Positions 22,355 to 23,266 of a stretch of DNA of 23,266 bases are shown here, piece by piece. Under the pieces are notes generated by a model, which saw only the letters and a list, made by a program, of their open reading frames with translations, made no database searches and had not been told where the DNA came from. This DNA comes from JBLHKT01 sp043101615. GTDB lineage: Bacteria; Planctomycetota; Phycisphaerae; Phycisphaerales; UBA1924. Positions within the stretch are counted from its first letter, which is position 1; each line of letters begins with the position of its first letter. The stretch is from positions 1-23,266 of the forward strand of contig JBICID010000132.1 of the NCBI GenBank assembly GCA_043101615.1, read 5' to 3'. The translations under genes were made by a program, and so were the position numbers.

Positions 22355-23266
22355 ATGTGGAAATCGTTGAACGGGATCGTTCTGTCGGCGTGCGCCGGAA
22401 TGATGGTCGGGACGACCGCCCGGGCAGAGGAGCCGACCACGGGCATTCTCTTCGAGGAGCGGGCTTTCTCGGCCGGCATCCTCTTCAAGCACGTGCAGCT
22501 CTCCGGTCGCCCGTGGGCCGTGTACGGCACGGGCGGCGTCGCGGGCGACTTCAACAACGACGGCTGGGCCGACCTGTTCGTGCTGGGCGGCGGGGACACG
22601 CGCGACGCGCTGTTCATCAACAAGGGCATCAACCCCGCCACCGGACGCGTCTGGTTCCAGGACCAGTCCTCGGCCTGGGGCGTGCGCCTCCAGCACTACG
22701 GCTACGCCGCCAGCGCCGCGGACTACGACAACGACGGCGATCTGGACCTGTACGTGACCAGCTACGGCGATCCCGCCTCCGGCGAGCGCAACGGGCAGCA
22801 CAAGCTGTACCGCAACGACCTGCTGCCCGACGGCTCGCGTGTGTTCACCAACGTGGCCGAGCAGGCCGGCGTGCACCTCATGCTGCCGGGCGAGGTGGTG
22901 GGCATGGGCTCTGCCTGGGGCGACCCGGACCTGGACGGCGACCTGGACCTGTTCGTGAGCGGGTACCCACAGGACCTGGCCGCGAACCGCATGTTCCGCA
23001 ACAACTCGGACGGCACCTTCACCGACGTGACGACGGCCTGGGGGCTGAACTTCACGGGCGTGAGCGGGTTCGTGCCGGGCTTCGTGGACATGTCCCGCAA
23101 CGGACGCCCGGACCTGCTGCTCGTCGCCGACACGGGGACGAGCTGCTACTTCGTCAACCGGGGCGTGAACGAGCTCGGCGTGCCCGACTTCGCCGACCGC
23201 ACCGGGCTGGTGGACGACCTGACGACCGCGAACGGGATGGGCTCGGCCGTGGGCGACCTGAACAAG
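22355..23266 (+). CDS. CRTAC1-family FG-GAP/VCBS repeat protein, C-terminus cut off by the window edge
   Basis: Predicted exported protein; 304 codons are present and the frame runs off the end. It has a signal peptide (MWKSLNGIVLSACAGMMVGTTARAEE). FG-GAP/VCBS calcium-loop repeats follow: GDFNNDGWADLFV (about 69-81), ADYDNDGDLDLYV (about 128-140), GDPDLDGDLDLFV (about 189-201) and a weaker DMSRNGRPDLLLV. The spacing and sequences such as LFINKG, LYRNDL, MFRNNSDGTFTDVT match CRTAC1/ASPIC-UnbV-type beta-propeller proteins, whose function in bacteria is mostly unknown. AAGGG about nine bases before the ATG supports the start. A C-terminal ASPIC/UnbV or dockerin module, if any, lies outside the window. 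Confidence 0.92.
   Translation, partial: MWKSLNGIVLSACAGMMVGTTARAEEPTTGILFEERAFSAGILFKHVQLSGRPWAVYGTGGVAGDFNNDGWADLFVLGGGDTRDALFINKGINPATGRVWFQDQSSAWGVRLQHYGYAASAADYDNDGDLDLYVTSYGDPASGERNGQHKLYRNDLLPDGSRVFTNVAEQAGVHLMLPGEVVGMGSAWGDPDLDGDLDLFVSGYPQDLAANRMFRNNSDGTFTDVTTAWGLNFTGVSGFVPGFVDMSRNGRPDLLLVADTGTSCYFVNRGVNELGVPDFADRTGLVDDLTTANGMGSAVGDLNK

Noticed and set aside
22288..22360. tRNA-like start (GGACGGCGTGTCCGAGTGGT) upstream of the CRTAC1 gene
   Set aside because: It resembles the 5' part of a Ser/Leu tRNA, but no matching anticodon arm, T-arm or 3' acceptor strand follows, and it runs into the coding start.

Overview
The window looks like chromosomal DNA from a high-GC member of the Planctomycetota, most likely the class Phycisphaerae. 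The best clues are three proteins that end in the GC-type dockerin module (D-x-x-x-D-G-V-L-D-N-G-D-I-x-A-F-V repeats with a Cys at the extreme C-terminus), the WYTID-GGG small exported proteins, a choice-of-anchor B protein and a CRTAC1/FG-GAP protein. This is an inference from protein style; the window has no rRNA or other phylogenetic marker. I see no insertion sequence, prophage, CRISPR array, tRNA or rRNA.

Layout. At 1-1564 (minus) is the N-terminal two thirds of a metal-transporting P-type ATPase, divergent from gpsA (glycerol-3-phosphate dehydrogenase) and a SCO-family copper/redox protein (1818-3604, plus). An exported protein of unknown function (minus, 3756-4769) is divergent from a surface cluster: a 757-residue choice-of-anchor B protein with a dockerin end (4913-7186), a clear terminator, then two tandem paralogous small dockerin proteins (7340-8216). 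A PhnP-like metallo-beta-lactamase-fold hydrolase (8281-9138), a possible 55-codon gene (9266-9433) and an isolated atpG (9646-10527) follow, closed by a strong double hairpin. A minus-strand block holds rsmD, a UvrD-type helicase fused to a RecB-like nuclease, and a two-domain M16 peptidase (17633 down to 10635). An unknown protein (17793-18455, minus) with its own terminator lies divergent from a LuxR-type regulator (18930-19901). A minus-strand pair, a group II PLP-dependent decarboxylase and a lipoprotein, follows (22055 down to 19980). The window ends in a truncated CRTAC1-family FG-GAP protein (22355 onward).

How the parts relate. Most of the window is housekeeping (lipid precursor, ATP synthase, rRNA methylation, DNA repair), mixed with secreted and surface proteins. 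The most striking signal is in initiation regions. About half the genes carry a Shine-Dalgarno sequence. Seven others instead have a -10-like TANNNT hexamer only 5-8 bases before the start codon, the signature of leaderless transcription. The other noteworthy signals are the near-identical dockerin DNA in two neighbouring genes, the isolated atpG, a P-type ATPase with a CPT ion-site motif, and a helicase-nuclease with a reduced cysteine set.
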